Source: Microbacterium faecale
Lineage (GTDB): Bacteria > Actinomycetota > Actinomycetes > Actinomycetales > Microbacteriaceae
DNA: 64,000 nucleotides
Assembly (NCBI RefSeq): GCF_014640975.1
Contig: NZ_BMHO01000001.1
Coordinates: 62,001 to 126,000, forward strand
Direction of reading: 5' to 3'
Shown: positions 17,250-25,675 of the stretch, piece after piece
How the letters are laid out: each line of letters opens with the position of its first letter
Numbering within the stretch: the stretch's first letter is position 1
The notes under the pieces: generated by a model
Database searches by the model: none
Told to the model about the DNA's origin: nothing
The model's input: only the letters and a program-made list of their open reading frames with translations
Made by a program: the position numbers and the translations under genes

Positions 17250-18838
17250 CGCGACCCGCCGATGTAGCCGCCAGCTTCGGCATCCCACGTCGTAGACGAC
17301 AACGCCGTTTCCCGAAGGCGATACTTCTCGACCCGCTGGGTCGGCGTCCGCGGAAAATCGTCGAGCACCTCGAGGTAGCGCGGAATCATATAGCGCGGAA
17401 GGTTGTCGGCGGCCCAGTCGAGGAAGGCCGCTGGATCGAACGCGGCGCCCTCGGCCAGTCGCACGCAGACCTTCACCTCGTCCTCACTCAGGTCGGACGG
17501 CACCGCGAGCGCCACGGCTTCGGCAACGCCCGGGTACTCGCCGATGGCCTGCTCGAGCTCGAACGACGAGATGTTCTCGCCGCGTCGGCGGATCGCGTCC
17601 TTCTTGCGGTCGACGAAGTAGAAGTAGCCCTCCTCGTCGCGGCGACCCAGGTCCCCGGAGTGGTACCAGAGGTCACGGAACGCCTCGACGGTCTTCTCGG
17701 GCATCCCCCAGTAGGCCGTCATCATCGATCCGGCGCGGCGCGGACGGGTGACGAACTCGCCCACCTCGCCTACCTCGACGGGGCCGCCGTCGTCGTCGAC
17801 CAGCTCGACCTCGAAGTGGGGGCTCGCCTTGCCGCAGGATCCATCGGGGAGCCCGTCGGTTCCGGCGTAGGTCACGATGCCCGACTCCGTGGCGCCGTAC
17901 CCCGTGACGAATCCGAGATTCCACCGACGACGCGACTCTCTGATGATCTCGTCGTTCAGGGGGCCGGCGAACGTCATGCGCGGATAGTCGGTCCATTCCA
18001 CGGGCGTTTCGGGCAGGCGCAGAAGAATCCCGATCATCGCGCCGATGACATTCACGTGCGTGGCCCGCACGTCGGCGAGGTTCTGCCAGAACCCGCTCGC
18101 CGAGAACCGCGGCTCGAGGGCGAGCGTGGCCCCCACGGAGAGCACAGCGACCGTTGTCAGGTGCTGGGCGTTGAGGTGAAACAGCGGCAGGCTCGTGGAG
18201 AAGACGTCGTCGGCAGTGAGACCACGCTCCACTGCGGCGTCATGGCCCGCGTACCAGGCGGCACGATGGGACAGCATCACGCCCTTGGACGGCCCTGTGG
18301 TGCCCGACGTGTAACCGATGACACCGGTGTCGGTGACGTCCGCGACGCCGCCAATCGGGGTGTCGGATCCGTTCTTGCGAAGCTCGTCGATATCGATGAC
18401 GGTGCAGCTGGGAACCGTGTGCGAAGCCCCCTCTTCGGCGCCGAGGACGATGATCGTCTCCAGCTGCGGAATGGCTTCCGCGACGGCGGCAACGTGCTCC
18501 ACGAGCGGCGCCTCCACGACGAGGAAGCGCGCGCCGGAGTCGGCGAGCAGATACGAGAGGAAGCGACCGCGCAGGGCGACGTTGACGGGGACCTCGACGG
18601 CTCCCAGTCGCGCGCTCGCGAACCACGCTTCGAGAAACTCGGGGCGGTTGCCGCTCATGATCGCGATGCGATCGCTCGCGACCATCCCGCGCGCAGCCAG
18701 TGCATTGGCGAGCCGCACGGTGCGCTCCGCCATCTCGCGATACGTGGTCGTCTCGCCACCGAACAGCAGGAAGGGATGGTCTCCGCGTTCGCGAGCGTGC
18801 TGATCGAGGAGGCGGTCGACGGTCTGCGGCGCGCTCAT
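17246..18838 (-). CDS. AMP-forming acyl-CoA synthetase
   Basis: This enzyme activates a carboxylic acid with ATP and CoA to the acyl-CoA, via the acyl-adenylate. The 530-residue protein carries the P-loop YTSGTTGPSKG at 176-186, YGATESG at 314-320, and the hinge YFYFVDRKKDAIRRRGENISSFE with the expected downstream C-terminal domain. The overall sequence is closest to the CaiC/cyclohexanecarboxylate-CoA ligase branch. I start it at the ATG 18838, which overlaps the amidohydrolase stop (ATGA). It probably provides the entry step of the island's CoA pathway; the acid is unknown. Confidence 0.9.
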   Translation of the reverse strand: MSAPQTVDRLLDQHARERGDHPFLLFGGETTTYREMAERTVRLANALAARGMVASDRIAIMSGNRPEFLEAWFASARLGAVEVPVNVALRGRFLSYLLADSGARFLVVEAPLVEHVAAVAEAIPQLETIIVLGAEEGASHTVPSCTVIDIDELRKNGSDTPIGGVADVTDTGVIGYTSGTTGPSKGVMLSHRAAWYAGHDAAVERGLTADDVFSTSLPLFHLNAQHLTTVAVLSVGATLALEPRFSASGFWQNLADVRATHVNVIGAMIGILLRLPETPVEWTDYPRMTFAGPLNDEIIRESRRRWNLGFVTGYGATESGIVTYAGTDGLPDGSCGKASPHFEVELVDDDGGPVEVGEVGEFVTRPRRAGSMMTAYWGMPEKTVEAFRDLWYHSGDLGRRDEEGYFYFVDRKKDAIRRRGENISSFELEQAIGEYPGVAEAVALAVPSDLSEDEVKVCVRLAEGAAFDPAAFLDWAADNLPRYMIPRYLEVLDDFPRTPTQRVEKYRLRETALSSTTWDAEAGGYIGGSR

Positions 18839-19659
18839 GTCAGCCCCAGCACATTCGCTGCGGTGCCCTTGAGGATCGCGGGGCGAACGGCGTCGCGGAA
18901 GTCCGCCTGCGCGAAGTCCGCGAGCCATCTCTCGGGGTGGATGACGGGATAGTCGGAACCGAACATGACCTTGTCTTTCAGGAGGGTGTTGGACTGCTGG
19001 ATGAGTTGGGGGGAGAAATATCGCGGAGACCATCCCGACAGATCGATGTAGGCGTTCGGCCGCGTCGTCGCGATGGATAGCGCGACGTCCTGCCAGGGGT
19101 AGGACGGGTGCGCCATGATGATCTTCAGCCCCGGGAAGTCGACAGCGACGTCATCGAGGAAGATCGGGTCACAGTACTTCAACCGCGCCCCTGCTCCCCC
19201 GCCGACCTGCCCCGTGTGGAACAGCGCCGGCACGCCGAGACTCTCGAGCGCTTCGTACAGGGGGTAGACGACGGGATCGTTGGTGAAGAACCCCTGCGTG
19301 GCCGGGTGGAACTTGAACCCGCGGATCCCGTGATCGTTGACAAGCCGTCGTGCCATGGCAGCCGCGTCGGTACGCCGAGTCGGATCGATGCTCCCAAACG
19401 GAATGAGCACGTCGTCCGCCAACGCCGCCTGCTCCGCGACTTCTTCGTTGCTGACGCGGTGGCCGAGCGATTCCGGGGCATCGACGGCGAAGACGACGGC
19501 CGCCATCTTCAGCCCGCGATACAGCTCCGCGAGCTCCGGGACCGTGGGCAGCTGGACGCCGAACACGGGGTGCACGCGGTCGGCCGCAGGTGTCGAGACC
19601 GACGCCTCCACGTGGACGTGGACGTCGATCGCGTCGATCCGCGTCAGGTCGATCGTCAT
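18835..19659 (-). CDS. Amidohydrolase_2 family metal-dependent hydrolase/decarboxylase
   Basis: A 274-residue TIM-barrel enzyme of the amidohydrolase-2 family, which includes ACMSD-type decarboxylases and lactonases. Metal-ligand motif DVHVH is at residues 12-16, GFKFHPATQGF supplies another His, IIMAHPSYPW a further His, and FGSDYPVIHPE the catalytic Asp. It is the first gene of a five-gene operon and is divergent from the PaaX regulator. It could decarboxylate or ring-open an aromatic acid before or after CoA activation; that is inference. Confidence 0.87.
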   Translation of the reverse strand: MTIDLTRIDAIDVHVHVEASVSTPAADRVHPVFGVQLPTVPELAELYRGLKMAAVVFAVDAPESLGHRVSNEEVAEQAALADDVLIPFGSIDPTRRTDAAAMARRLVNDHGIRGFKFHPATQGFFTNDPVVYPLYEALESLGVPALFHTGQVGGGAGARLKYCDPIFLDDVAVDFPGLKIIMAHPSYPWQDVALSIATTRPNAYIDLSGWSPRYFSPQLIQQSNTLLKDKVMFGSDYPVIHPERWLADFAQADFRDAVRPAILKGTAANVLGLT

Positions 19660-19824
19660 CGCTCCCCCTCAGCAGGGGGTGTGCAAGCGGCGAACACGGG
19701 GGCCTCCTCGCCTCACAGTCGATCAGCACCGACCTGCCCGTCACGGTACTACTAATTCAACACGATCGTCAACACACTGTCATTTCTCCCGCATCGCGCC
19801 GAGAACCAGCGCTACTGTGTCGCC
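19660..19824. promoter_or_regulatory. Divergent promoter region between amidohydrolase operon and paaX-like gene
   Basis: The gap of 165 bases carries an AT-richer stretch at 19746-19775. On the minus strand a TTGACG hexamer (19767-19772) with TAGTAC 15 bases on could drive the amidohydrolase operon. CAAC is repeated around an ACGATCGT palindrome at 19759-19774, a plausible site for the adjacent PaaX-like repressor. None of the elements is a close consensus match. Confidence 0.35.
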
Positions 19825-20655
19825 ATGCCCTCTCAGCCCGTGACGACGAGCGCCGGACGCAAGACCAAGACGCTCTTGCTGACCGTGCTCGGCTCCGCCG
19901 TCGCCCCGCGGAACGTCACGCTCTGGCAGGAGACGTACGTGCGCGCGCTGGCTGACCTCGGCGCCAGCGAAGCGGCCGCCCGCCAGACCATTTCGCGTGC
20001 CGTCTCCGCCGGGTGGCTCGCTAGCAGCCGCGAAGGTCGACGCAGCCGGCTCTCGGTTCCGGCCGAGCACCGCCAGGGGCTCGACGAGGGCGCCCGGCGG
20101 GTTGAGCGGTTCGGGACGCAGCCCCCCTGGTCGGGAGAATGGCTCGTGCTCATCCTGACTGTCCCGGAACAGGCTCGCGCTCTGCGTCACCGCTTTCGCA
20201 CGCAACTCGGGTGGCTGGGATTCGGGTCGCTCGGCAACGGTGTGTGGATCTCACCCCACGTCGACAGCGAGGACGAGATCAGGGCGCTGCTGGCATCGGC
20301 GGAGGGAATCGGCGACTCGCACCTGTTTCGTTCGGCCACGTACGCTGACGCGCGGCCGCAGCGCCTTGCGAACGCCGCGTGGGACATCGGCTCCCTCCGC
20401 GACCGCTACGACGCGTTCGTCACACGATTCACCGACTCGCAGCCGCGCAGCGGCCCCGAAGTGTGGTCGGAATGGGTCGAGCTGGTGACGTCATGGCGAC
20501 ACTTTCCGCTGTTCGACCCCGAACTGCCCGACCACCTCCTGCCGCCGAACTGGCCGCGCGACCGCGCGCGGGAACTGTTCGAGAGCCGCAACACCCTGTG
20601 GCTCCCGGGCGCCTTCGCCCACCTCGAAGACATCGAACGGAGTATCGTGCCATGA
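19825..20655 (+). CDS. PaaX-family transcriptional repressor
   Basis: A 276-residue regulator. The N-terminal winged helix (KTLLLTVLGSAVAPRN, SEAAARQTISRAVSAGWLASSREGRRSRLSV) is followed by the PaaX central domain (WSGEWLVLILTVPEQARALRHRFRTQLGWLGFGSLGNGVWISPH) and the C-terminal domain ending with WRHFPLFDPELPDHLLPPNWP. PaaX repressors are released by aryl-CoA thioesters such as phenylacetyl-CoA. This one lies between a CoA-ligase operon and a thioesterase gene, so its inducer is probably the acyl-CoA made by the island's ligase. Confidence 0.92.
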   Translation: MPSQPVTTSAGRKTKTLLLTVLGSAVAPRNVTLWQETYVRALADLGASEAAARQTISRAVSAGWLASSREGRRSRLSVPAEHRQGLDEGARRVERFGTQPPWSGEWLVLILTVPEQARALRHRFRTQLGWLGFGSLGNGVWISPHVDSEDEIRALLASAEGIGDSHLFRSATYADARPQRLANAAWDIGSLRDRYDAFVTRFTDSQPRSGPEVWSEWVELVTSWRHFPLFDPELPDHLLPPNWPRDRARELFESRNTLWLPGAFAHLEDIERSIVP

Positions 20656-21074
20656 CCGACGACGTCCAGCGCACCGTCGCCGCCCTGAATGACCAGGACG
20701 CGACCTTCCACGCACAGGGGATGACCGTGGAATCCGTGGCGGACGGGCGGGTCTCGATCTCGCTCACCGTCCGCGCGGACATGACCAACGGCGCCGGCGT
20801 CGCTCACGGAGCATGGGTGTTCATGGTGGCCGACACCGCGTTCGGGTACGCAGCGGCCACGCGTCTGCCGAACGCGCTCACGGCCGACGCGGATATCCGG
20901 TTTCACCGACCGGCGCCCGCCGGCACACGGCTCGTCGCCGAAGCAGAGGTGGTCACGCAGACGCGGTCCACGCTGCTGATCGACGTCGTCGTCTCGAATG
21001 ACGCCGGCCACCGGGTAGCGAGCTTCCGAGGCGGTGCGCGCGCCGGCCGGCCGCGTCAGACGGATCCCTCCTGA
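20652..21074 (+). CDS. PaaI-like hotdog acyl-CoA thioesterase
   Basis: A 140-residue hotdog-fold protein. The helix-strand signature NGAGVAHGAWVFMVADTAFGYAAAT matches the PaaI family, with the catalytic Asp in ADTAF. PaaI hydrolyses stalled aryl-CoA esters to free CoA during phenylacetate breakdown. Its ATG overlaps the PaaX stop (ATGA), so regulator and thioesterase are translated together. The pairing supports aromatic or cyclic acyl-CoA intermediates in this island. Confidence 0.88.
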   Translation: MTDDVQRTVAALNDQDATFHAQGMTVESVADGRVSISLTVRADMTNGAGVAHGAWVFMVADTAFGYAAATRLPNALTADADIRFHRPAPAGTRLVAEAEVVTQTRSTLLIDVVVSNDAGHRVASFRGGARAGRPRQTDPS

Positions 21075-21100
21075 CGCGTGCCGGCCGTGCGCGAGCGGCG

Positions 21101-21973
21101 TTACGCGTCGCCGGTTCGCCCATCGCCGTCGACCGTGGGCCACGCCGCCTCCATCCGGTACGGCACGGGATGGAATACGGCCTCGATAGCGACGATCTCG
21201 CTCCGGACGATCTTGAATGCTTCGAGCATCGCGTAGGTGTGGGGCCGTAGGAAACCCGACCGCATGTGCTGTCCATCCGTGAGCGTGTACTCCTTGATAC
21301 GTCCGCTGTGGTCGATGAACGCCCCCGCGAGCACGAGGCCGGTCTCGACGTCGACGATCGGATAGCGACGCCCGCGCACGCGCTCGTTGCTGCGGAAGAA
21401 GCCGAGCTCGAACGATGAGCGGCAGTCCATCCTCAGCGTCGGCGGCACGTTCGGGTCGGTGTTCTGCGTCGTCCACACGCCGTTCTCGCGCCGGCGGCAC
21501 TCCTCCGAGAATCGTGTGTGGATCTCGCCAGTGTTCTGCTGCAGTGTCGAGAAGTAGCCGTCCACGAGCGCGATCAGCTCCGCTCGGTCAGCCCGATCCT
21601 CGGCGGCGACGGCGGCGGCGAATTCCGGGCGCGATGCGATGTCCGCGTTGTGGAAGGCGCCGGCCGCGTCCTTTCCGCGGGTGACCACGAGCTCGCTCTC
21701 GACGATGCGGCCGGTGTCGTCGGCCAGGATCCGCTGGAAGAACGGGTTCCAGTCATCGCCCTCGCGCAGAATGCCCATGACCGCTGCACCGCGACCGTCG
21801 TCGATGCGCACATCAAGGCGGTCGACGTCGGTGACGGTCTGCCAGGCGCCGTCTCCGATGGGCAGGCGCACGTTGTTCTCCGTCGTGACCGCACCCGGCG
21901 CCCAGGGCACCCGTGAGGGGTCTGAGGCCGCGAGCGCGGCGAGATAGTCGTCGAGGTGGTGTGGCGTCGTCAT
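21101..21973 (-). CDS. Conserved hypothetical protein, DUF8021-like
   Basis: A 290-residue protein with no signal peptide or membrane helix. Visible blocks are VPWAPGAVTTENNVRLPIGDGAW near the N-terminus, HTRFSEECRRRENG in the middle (Cys and charged cluster), and FDxETGLVLAGAFIDHSG with a hydrophobic core (VDVETGLVLAGAFIDH) near the C-terminus. The layout resembles DUF8021 proteins, which occur near aromatic or polyketide gene sets in fungi and actinobacteria and may adopt an NTF2-like fold. It follows the ABC binding-protein gene on the same strand, separated by a terminator. Function not known. Confidence 0.6.
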   Translation of the reverse strand: MTTPHHLDDYLAALAASDPSRVPWAPGAVTTENNVRLPIGDGAWQTVTDVDRLDVRIDDGRGAAVMGILREGDDWNPFFQRILADDTGRIVESELVVTRGKDAAGAFHNADIASRPEFAAAVAAEDRADRAELIALVDGYFSTLQQNTGEIHTRFSEECRRRENGVWTTQNTDPNVPPTLRMDCRSSFELGFFRSNERVRGRRYPIVDVETGLVLAGAFIDHSGRIKEYTLTDGQHMRSGFLRPHTYAMLEAFKIVRSEIVAIEAVFHPVPYRMEAAWPTVDGDGRTGDA

Positions 21974-22039
21974 GGGATCCTTTCGGTTGCGAAATAGGTC
22001 AGCGCGCCGACGTCACCTGGTGCGCATGCAGCGGAGGCC

Positions 22040-22087
22040 GATTCGGCCCGGCCGACGCGCACGGAGCGACGCCGATCGGGCCGAATC
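22040..22087 (-). terminator. Hairpin after the peptide-type binding protein gene
   Basis: GATTCGGCCCG at 22040-22050 pairs exactly with CGGGCCGAATC at 22077-22087; the loop is 26 bases. It begins 13 bases beyond the stop of the binding-protein gene and may end its transcript or reduce expression of the next gene. Confidence 0.65.
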
Positions 22088-22099
22088 AGGGAAGGTGCG

Positions 22100-23623
22100 T
22101 CAGCTCGCGGGCTCGAGCCAGTAGATCGCCGGCAGCAGGTTGCCGTACGGGCGCGCGACGCCGTCGACGACATCGGCGTTGTAGAAGTAGAACGTCGTCG
22201 TCTGCTGGATCGGCACCGTCCAGGCGTCCTCGGTGAAGTACGCCGAGAGGTCCTGCCACGCGGCGATGCGCGTGTCGTCGTCGCGCGTGGTGGCTGCCGC
22301 GTTGAAGAGCTCGACGGCCTCGGTGTCTTCGTAACCGCGCGTGTTCGAGCCGCCGTCCGGCAACACGAAGTCGCCGAAGTCGGTGTACGAACCGTTGCTC
22401 GACAGCGGCACGAGGATCACGGGGAACTGTCCGGATGTCGCTGCCGGCACCCACTCCGCGATCGGCTTGACGATCAGCTCGACGTTGACACCGACCTCGG
22501 CGAACGATGAGGCGATCGCCTCGAGCGCCACCTGGTTCACCGGCGTCGTCGAGATGGGCAGTGTGAAGCCGTCGGCATAGCCCGCTTCCTCGAGCAGAGA
22601 CTGCGCCTTCTCGGGGTCGTAGGTGTAGAAGTCGTCCAACTCGGGATCGTACGCCTCCGTCTCCGCATTCGCCCACTGCGACGTGATGCGTCCGGGGCTC
22701 ACGGCCTCGGCGAACGCGTCACGGTCGATCGCGTAGTTGAGCGCCTGGCGTACGCGCTGGTCGGCCAACGCCGGCACTTCCTCGCCGTCCATGTCGACGA
22801 ACTGCATCATGAGCACGGATCCGGGCCCCTCGAAGATCTCGAAGCCGGCGCCGGTGGCCGCGTCGACGTTCTGGTATCGCGCCCACGTCATGTCGACCTC
22901 GCCTGCCTGCAGCGCGCTGAACGCGGCCTGCGCGTCGTCGATGATGCGGAACGTCATCGTGTCGAAGGCGACTTCGTCGGCGTTCCAGTAGTCCGGGTTC
23001 TTCTCGAACACGTACGTGCTCTCCGAGACCGTGCTGTCGACGTTAAGCGTGTACGGACCAGCTCCGACCGGCGCCTCCGCGAGGCTCTCCGGGGCGGCGA
23101 GCGCTGCCGGGCTGATCACGAGGCCGGTCTGCTGAGAGAGGATCCGGTCAAGGCCGGGCAGGAACGACCCGAAGTGGAGAGCAATCTCGTGATCGCCGAC
23201 GACTTCGATCTCTTCCAGTGCCTTGAGTGCCTGTCCGCCCTGGTGAATCTCGAGGTTGGCCTTCGCTGCCTCCGCGTTGAACTCCTCACCATCGGAGAAC
23301 GTCACGCCCTCGCGCAACGTCATGCGGAAGGTCGTATCCGATTCCCATCCCCACTCCGTTGCGAGCGCCGCCGAGTAGGTGCCGTCGGGCTCTCCGCGAA
23401 GGAAGCCCTCGTACGCCGCCATTCCGAGCTGAGCGAAAGTCGACCAGTTCCACATCGTGGTGTCGAATCCGCCCGCCGGCGCGCGCTCGATCGCGAGAGT
23501 GATGTCGTGGGGCCCTTCGGCTTCGCCGCCGCCGGCCGGCTCCGTACTCGTCGAGCACGCGCCCAGGGCAAGGGTCATCGCAGCCGCGGCCGCCACGGCT
23601 GCGACACGAGGTAGGTTCGTCAT
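22100..23623 (-). CDS. ABC transporter substrate-binding lipoprotein (peptide/nickel SBP_bac_5 family)
   Basis: An extracytoplasmic lipoprotein of 507 residues for the importer encoded further up the island. The signal peptide MTNLPRVAAVAAAAAMTLALGAC ends in lipobox LGAC. The body has family-5 features: LREGVTFSDGEEFNAEAAKANLE, VGAGPYTL, NYAIDRDAFAEAV and PEKAQSLLEEAGY. The ATG at 23623 has GGAG six bases upstream. It has its own strong promoter and is set apart from the membrane components by about 6 kb. Family-5 proteins bind peptides but also glycosides, opines and other organic acids, so a peptide substrate is not implied here. Confidence 0.9.
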   Translation of the reverse strand: MTNLPRVAAVAAAAAMTLALGACSTSTEPAGGGEAEGPHDITLAIERAPAGGFDTTMWNWSTFAQLGMAAYEGFLRGEPDGTYSAALATEWGWESDTTFRMTLREGVTFSDGEEFNAEAAKANLEIHQGGQALKALEEIEVVGDHEIALHFGSFLPGLDRILSQQTGLVISPAALAAPESLAEAPVGAGPYTLNVDSTVSESTYVFEKNPDYWNADEVAFDTMTFRIIDDAQAAFSALQAGEVDMTWARYQNVDAATGAGFEIFEGPGSVLMMQFVDMDGEEVPALADQRVRQALNYAIDRDAFAEAVSPGRITSQWANAETEAYDPELDDFYTYDPEKAQSLLEEAGYADGFTLPISTTPVNQVALEAIASSFAEVGVNVELIVKPIAEWVPAATSGQFPVILVPLSSNGSYTDFGDFVLPDGGSNTRGYEDTEAVELFNAAATTRDDDTRIAAWQDLSAYFTEDAWTVPIQQTTTFYFYNADVVDGVARPYGNLLPAIYWLEPAS

Positions 23624-23685
23624 TGAAACTCCAGCTGTAAAGGGGAGGTGCGCCGCGGGTGACGGCGAATCCAACTTTGTTGAAT

Positions 23686-23732
23686 GTCTAAGTATTATTG
23701 CGCCTCGACGATTTATGTCAAGGTCTAAGTAT
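23686..23732 (-). promoter_or_regulatory. Sigma-70-like promoter flanked by ATACTTAGAC direct repeats
   Basis: On the minus strand TTGACA (23721-23716) is followed after 16 bases by AATAAT (23699-23694). The decamer ATACTTAGAC occurs twice, just upstream of the -35 (23732-23723) and overlapping the end of the -10 (23695-23686), 37 bases apart. This layout suits a repressor or dual regulator. The promoter serves the binding-protein gene. Confidence 0.7.
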
Positions 23733-23762
23733 ATTTCGTGATCGTCCCGTCATCCCGCGCCA

Positions 23763-24671
23763 TCAGGACGCCGGCTGAGCGGTGGTCGACTCACCCTCTC
23801 GCGGCCATCGAGCACCCACGAGCCGCTCGACGAAGACCCAACGGCCCTTCTCCCGGCGCACGAGGTCGCGATAGAACGCGACCAGGTGCAGATTGGCCGC
23901 TCCGTTCGGGAACGCGGCGGGAACGAGCGCGTACGAGTCGACGCGGTAGTCCTCGCCGACGGGGGTGAGAACGAGCTGGCTGACCCAGTGGATTCGACCC
24001 GAGAACTCGGGACGGGCGAAGAGCCCTTCGAAGAAGCGTCGCACCCCTCCGGCGCCGGATCCGGCGAAGCGGCCGTACGGATCTTGCATCACCGCGTCGT
24101 CCGAGAACAGTGCGAGCACCCGATCTATATCGGCCATGTCGAGTGCCCATGCGTAGTCGGCAATGAGCGCCTCGATCTCGACGCGGTCTCGTGTCACGAC
24201 TTCCGCGCCACCGTCCCAGGTGGGCGACGTGCCCGCACGGTCCCGGGCGCCGAAGGGCTCGATCACCCGGTGGCGGATGCGCCAGCCTTCGGACGTGTGC
24301 ACCAGCGTGTCGTGCACTCGATCGTCTCCGAGAATGACGTTCGAGAGGCCGCCCGCCGCGCTTCCGATCCGGAGCGAGGTCGATGACACATCGCTGTCAT
24401 CCGCCCCCGAGAACACGGCATCCGAGGTCCAGGTCTGCAACTCTTCGATGCTGACACCCTCGCGCGCGGCGTCGATGAAGTCGGTGAGGGATCCTGCCGC
24501 CGCGCTCCACTGCTCAGAGGACCCATCCTGCGTGCGTCGCTCGATCAGCGCATCGTCGGTGAACTGCGCCGCGAACTCGGCCGGGCGCTTCTCGTCGAGC
24601 GCCCACGCCGCCCGTGCGAGAACGTCGAGGATCGCGGACTTCTCAGACAGACGATCGACCGCACCGGTCAT
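23763..24671 (-). CDS. Tandem two-domain NTF2-like (SnoaL) protein
   Basis: A 302-residue protein with two NTF2-like domains in a row. The first begins KSAILDVLARAAWALDEKRPAEFAAQFTDDALIER, the second IEALIADYAWALDMADIDRVLALFSDDAVMQDPYGRFAGSG; both share the helix-then-acidic-turn pattern. Single-domain members work as dimers, so the fusion may be a covalent pseudo-dimer. The start at 24671 overlaps the stop of the next NTF2-like gene (ATGA). It is last in the long minus-strand operon that includes thiolase and hydratase genes. Enzymatic role not known; hydratase, isomerase or dehydratase is plausible. Confidence 0.82.
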   Translation of the reverse strand: MTGAVDRLSEKSAILDVLARAAWALDEKRPAEFAAQFTDDALIERRTQDGSSEQWSAAAGSLTDFIDAAREGVSIEELQTWTSDAVFSGADDSDVSSTSLRIGSAAGGLSNVILGDDRVHDTLVHTSEGWRIRHRVIEPFGARDRAGTSPTWDGGAEVVTRDRVEIEALIADYAWALDMADIDRVLALFSDDAVMQDPYGRFAGSGAGGVRRFFEGLFARPEFSGRIHWVSQLVLTPVGEDYRVDSYALVPAAFPNGAANLHLVAFYRDLVRREKGRWVFVERLVGARWPREGESTTAQPAS

Positions 24672-25150
24672 GCCGCCACCTCCTGCACGTTCGGGAAGCC
24701 GCTCAGCACGTCGCCGCCCCAGCGGATGAACTCGCGAGAGGCGAGTACCGCACGCCCCTCCTCGAACACGAACACGTCGTCGGTGTAGCCGACCCAGCCG
24801 ACAGACGGTGTGCCCGCACCGAACGGGGACGTCGTCGGGACGACCTGCGCCACCATGGCGAAGGACCGTGAGCGCACGCGCTCCCCGTCCGGCCACGCCT
24901 GGAGGTGATTGACGTGCGTGCGGCGATGCACCTCGTCGGTGCTGCCGTGAACTGCAGCGAACCGCGCTGCTGCGTCCGCGCCTTCGTAGGAGACACCCTC
25001 GTAGACGATCCGCAGGCCGGACGCAGAGAGCTCTTGCATCCCCGGGATGTCCTGCGCGTCGAGGCATCGGTTCCAATGCGCAATCGTCTCACGCAGCTCG
25101 AAGCGCATCGCCGCGCTGACCTGCTCCGCCGCCGCGTACTCGAATGCCAT
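24668..25150 (-). CDS. NTF2-like protein
   Basis: A 160-residue single-domain protein. The opening helix RFELRETIAHWNRCLDAQDIPGMQELSASGLRIVYEGVSYEG and the strands RRTHVNHLQAWPDGERVRSRSFAMVAQVV fit the NTF2/SnoaL fold, with a conserved C-terminal WGGDVLSGFP. Its start is one base after the stop of the DUF3237 gene, and its stop overlaps the next gene. It is thus one of three consecutive small proteins likely to handle the same intermediate. Confidence 0.75.
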   Translation of the reverse strand: MAFEYAAAEQVSAAMRFELRETIAHWNRCLDAQDIPGMQELSASGLRIVYEGVSYEGADAAARFAAVHGSTDEVHRRTHVNHLQAWPDGERVRSRSFAMVAQVVPTTSPFGAGTPSVGWVGYTDDVFVFEEGRAVLASREFIRWGGDVLSGFPNVQEVAA

Positions 25151-25151
25151 C

Positions 25152-25640
25152 TCAGTGCACCAGGAAGTACGAGATCTCGTTGCCGCGATCGTCGCGGCGG
25201 CCATAGCCGACGAAGGTGTACTGGCACAGCCAGTCGTGCGGACCCTCCGGCACCTCGAACGTCGGCGACGTGCGGATGTAGTACTCATTCGGCGAAACGT
25301 CCTCGCCCCGATTGACCCGTTCGCGCACCTCGGGAGGCATCCGGAAGATGCCGCGATTGTGGATCCGGATCAGGGTGCCGTCGTCGACTTCGAGGAAGTA
25401 GCGCGCGTCGAGCTGGGCGATCCCGTGACGCAACACCAGTGGCGAATCGCCCCCGGCGGGAAGTGCGCGTCCGCGTAGTCGGGGGCCTTCGAAGCTTCCC
25501 GACATCACGCCCACTTGGCCGTGCTGTACACCGCTTCCCATCGTCGGAGTCGTGTGCGCTCCGTCCAGCTCGAGGCGGATGGTCAGAACGTGCTCCAGCC
25601 GCGGTTGAGGTACTCCGTCGTGCCACACCAGCTCGGTCAT
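25152..25640 (-). CDS. DUF3237 family protein (copy 1)
   Basis: A 162-residue beta-barrel-type protein. Family blocks visible are HVLTIRLELDGAH, GRALPAGGDSPLVLRHGIAQLDARYFLEVDDGTLIRIHNRGIFR and PHDWLCQYTFVGYGRRD. DUF3237 proteins have a lipocalin-like barrel and are often found in aromatic or terpenoid catabolic operons, but their activity is unestablished. It sits 35 bases after the thiolase gene and one base before the NTF2-like gene. A paralogue is at 33346-33876. Confidence 0.88.
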   Translation of the reverse strand: MTELVWHDGVPQPRLEHVLTIRLELDGAHTTPTMGSGVQHGQVGVMSGSFEGPRLRGRALPAGGDSPLVLRHGIAQLDARYFLEVDDGTLIRIHNRGIFRMPPEVRERVNRGEDVSPNEYYIRTSPTFEVPEGPHDWLCQYTFVGYGRRDDRGNEISYFLVH

Positions 25641-25675
25641 AGCGTCTCGCTTTCTTGAGGTCGATTCGAAAGTGG

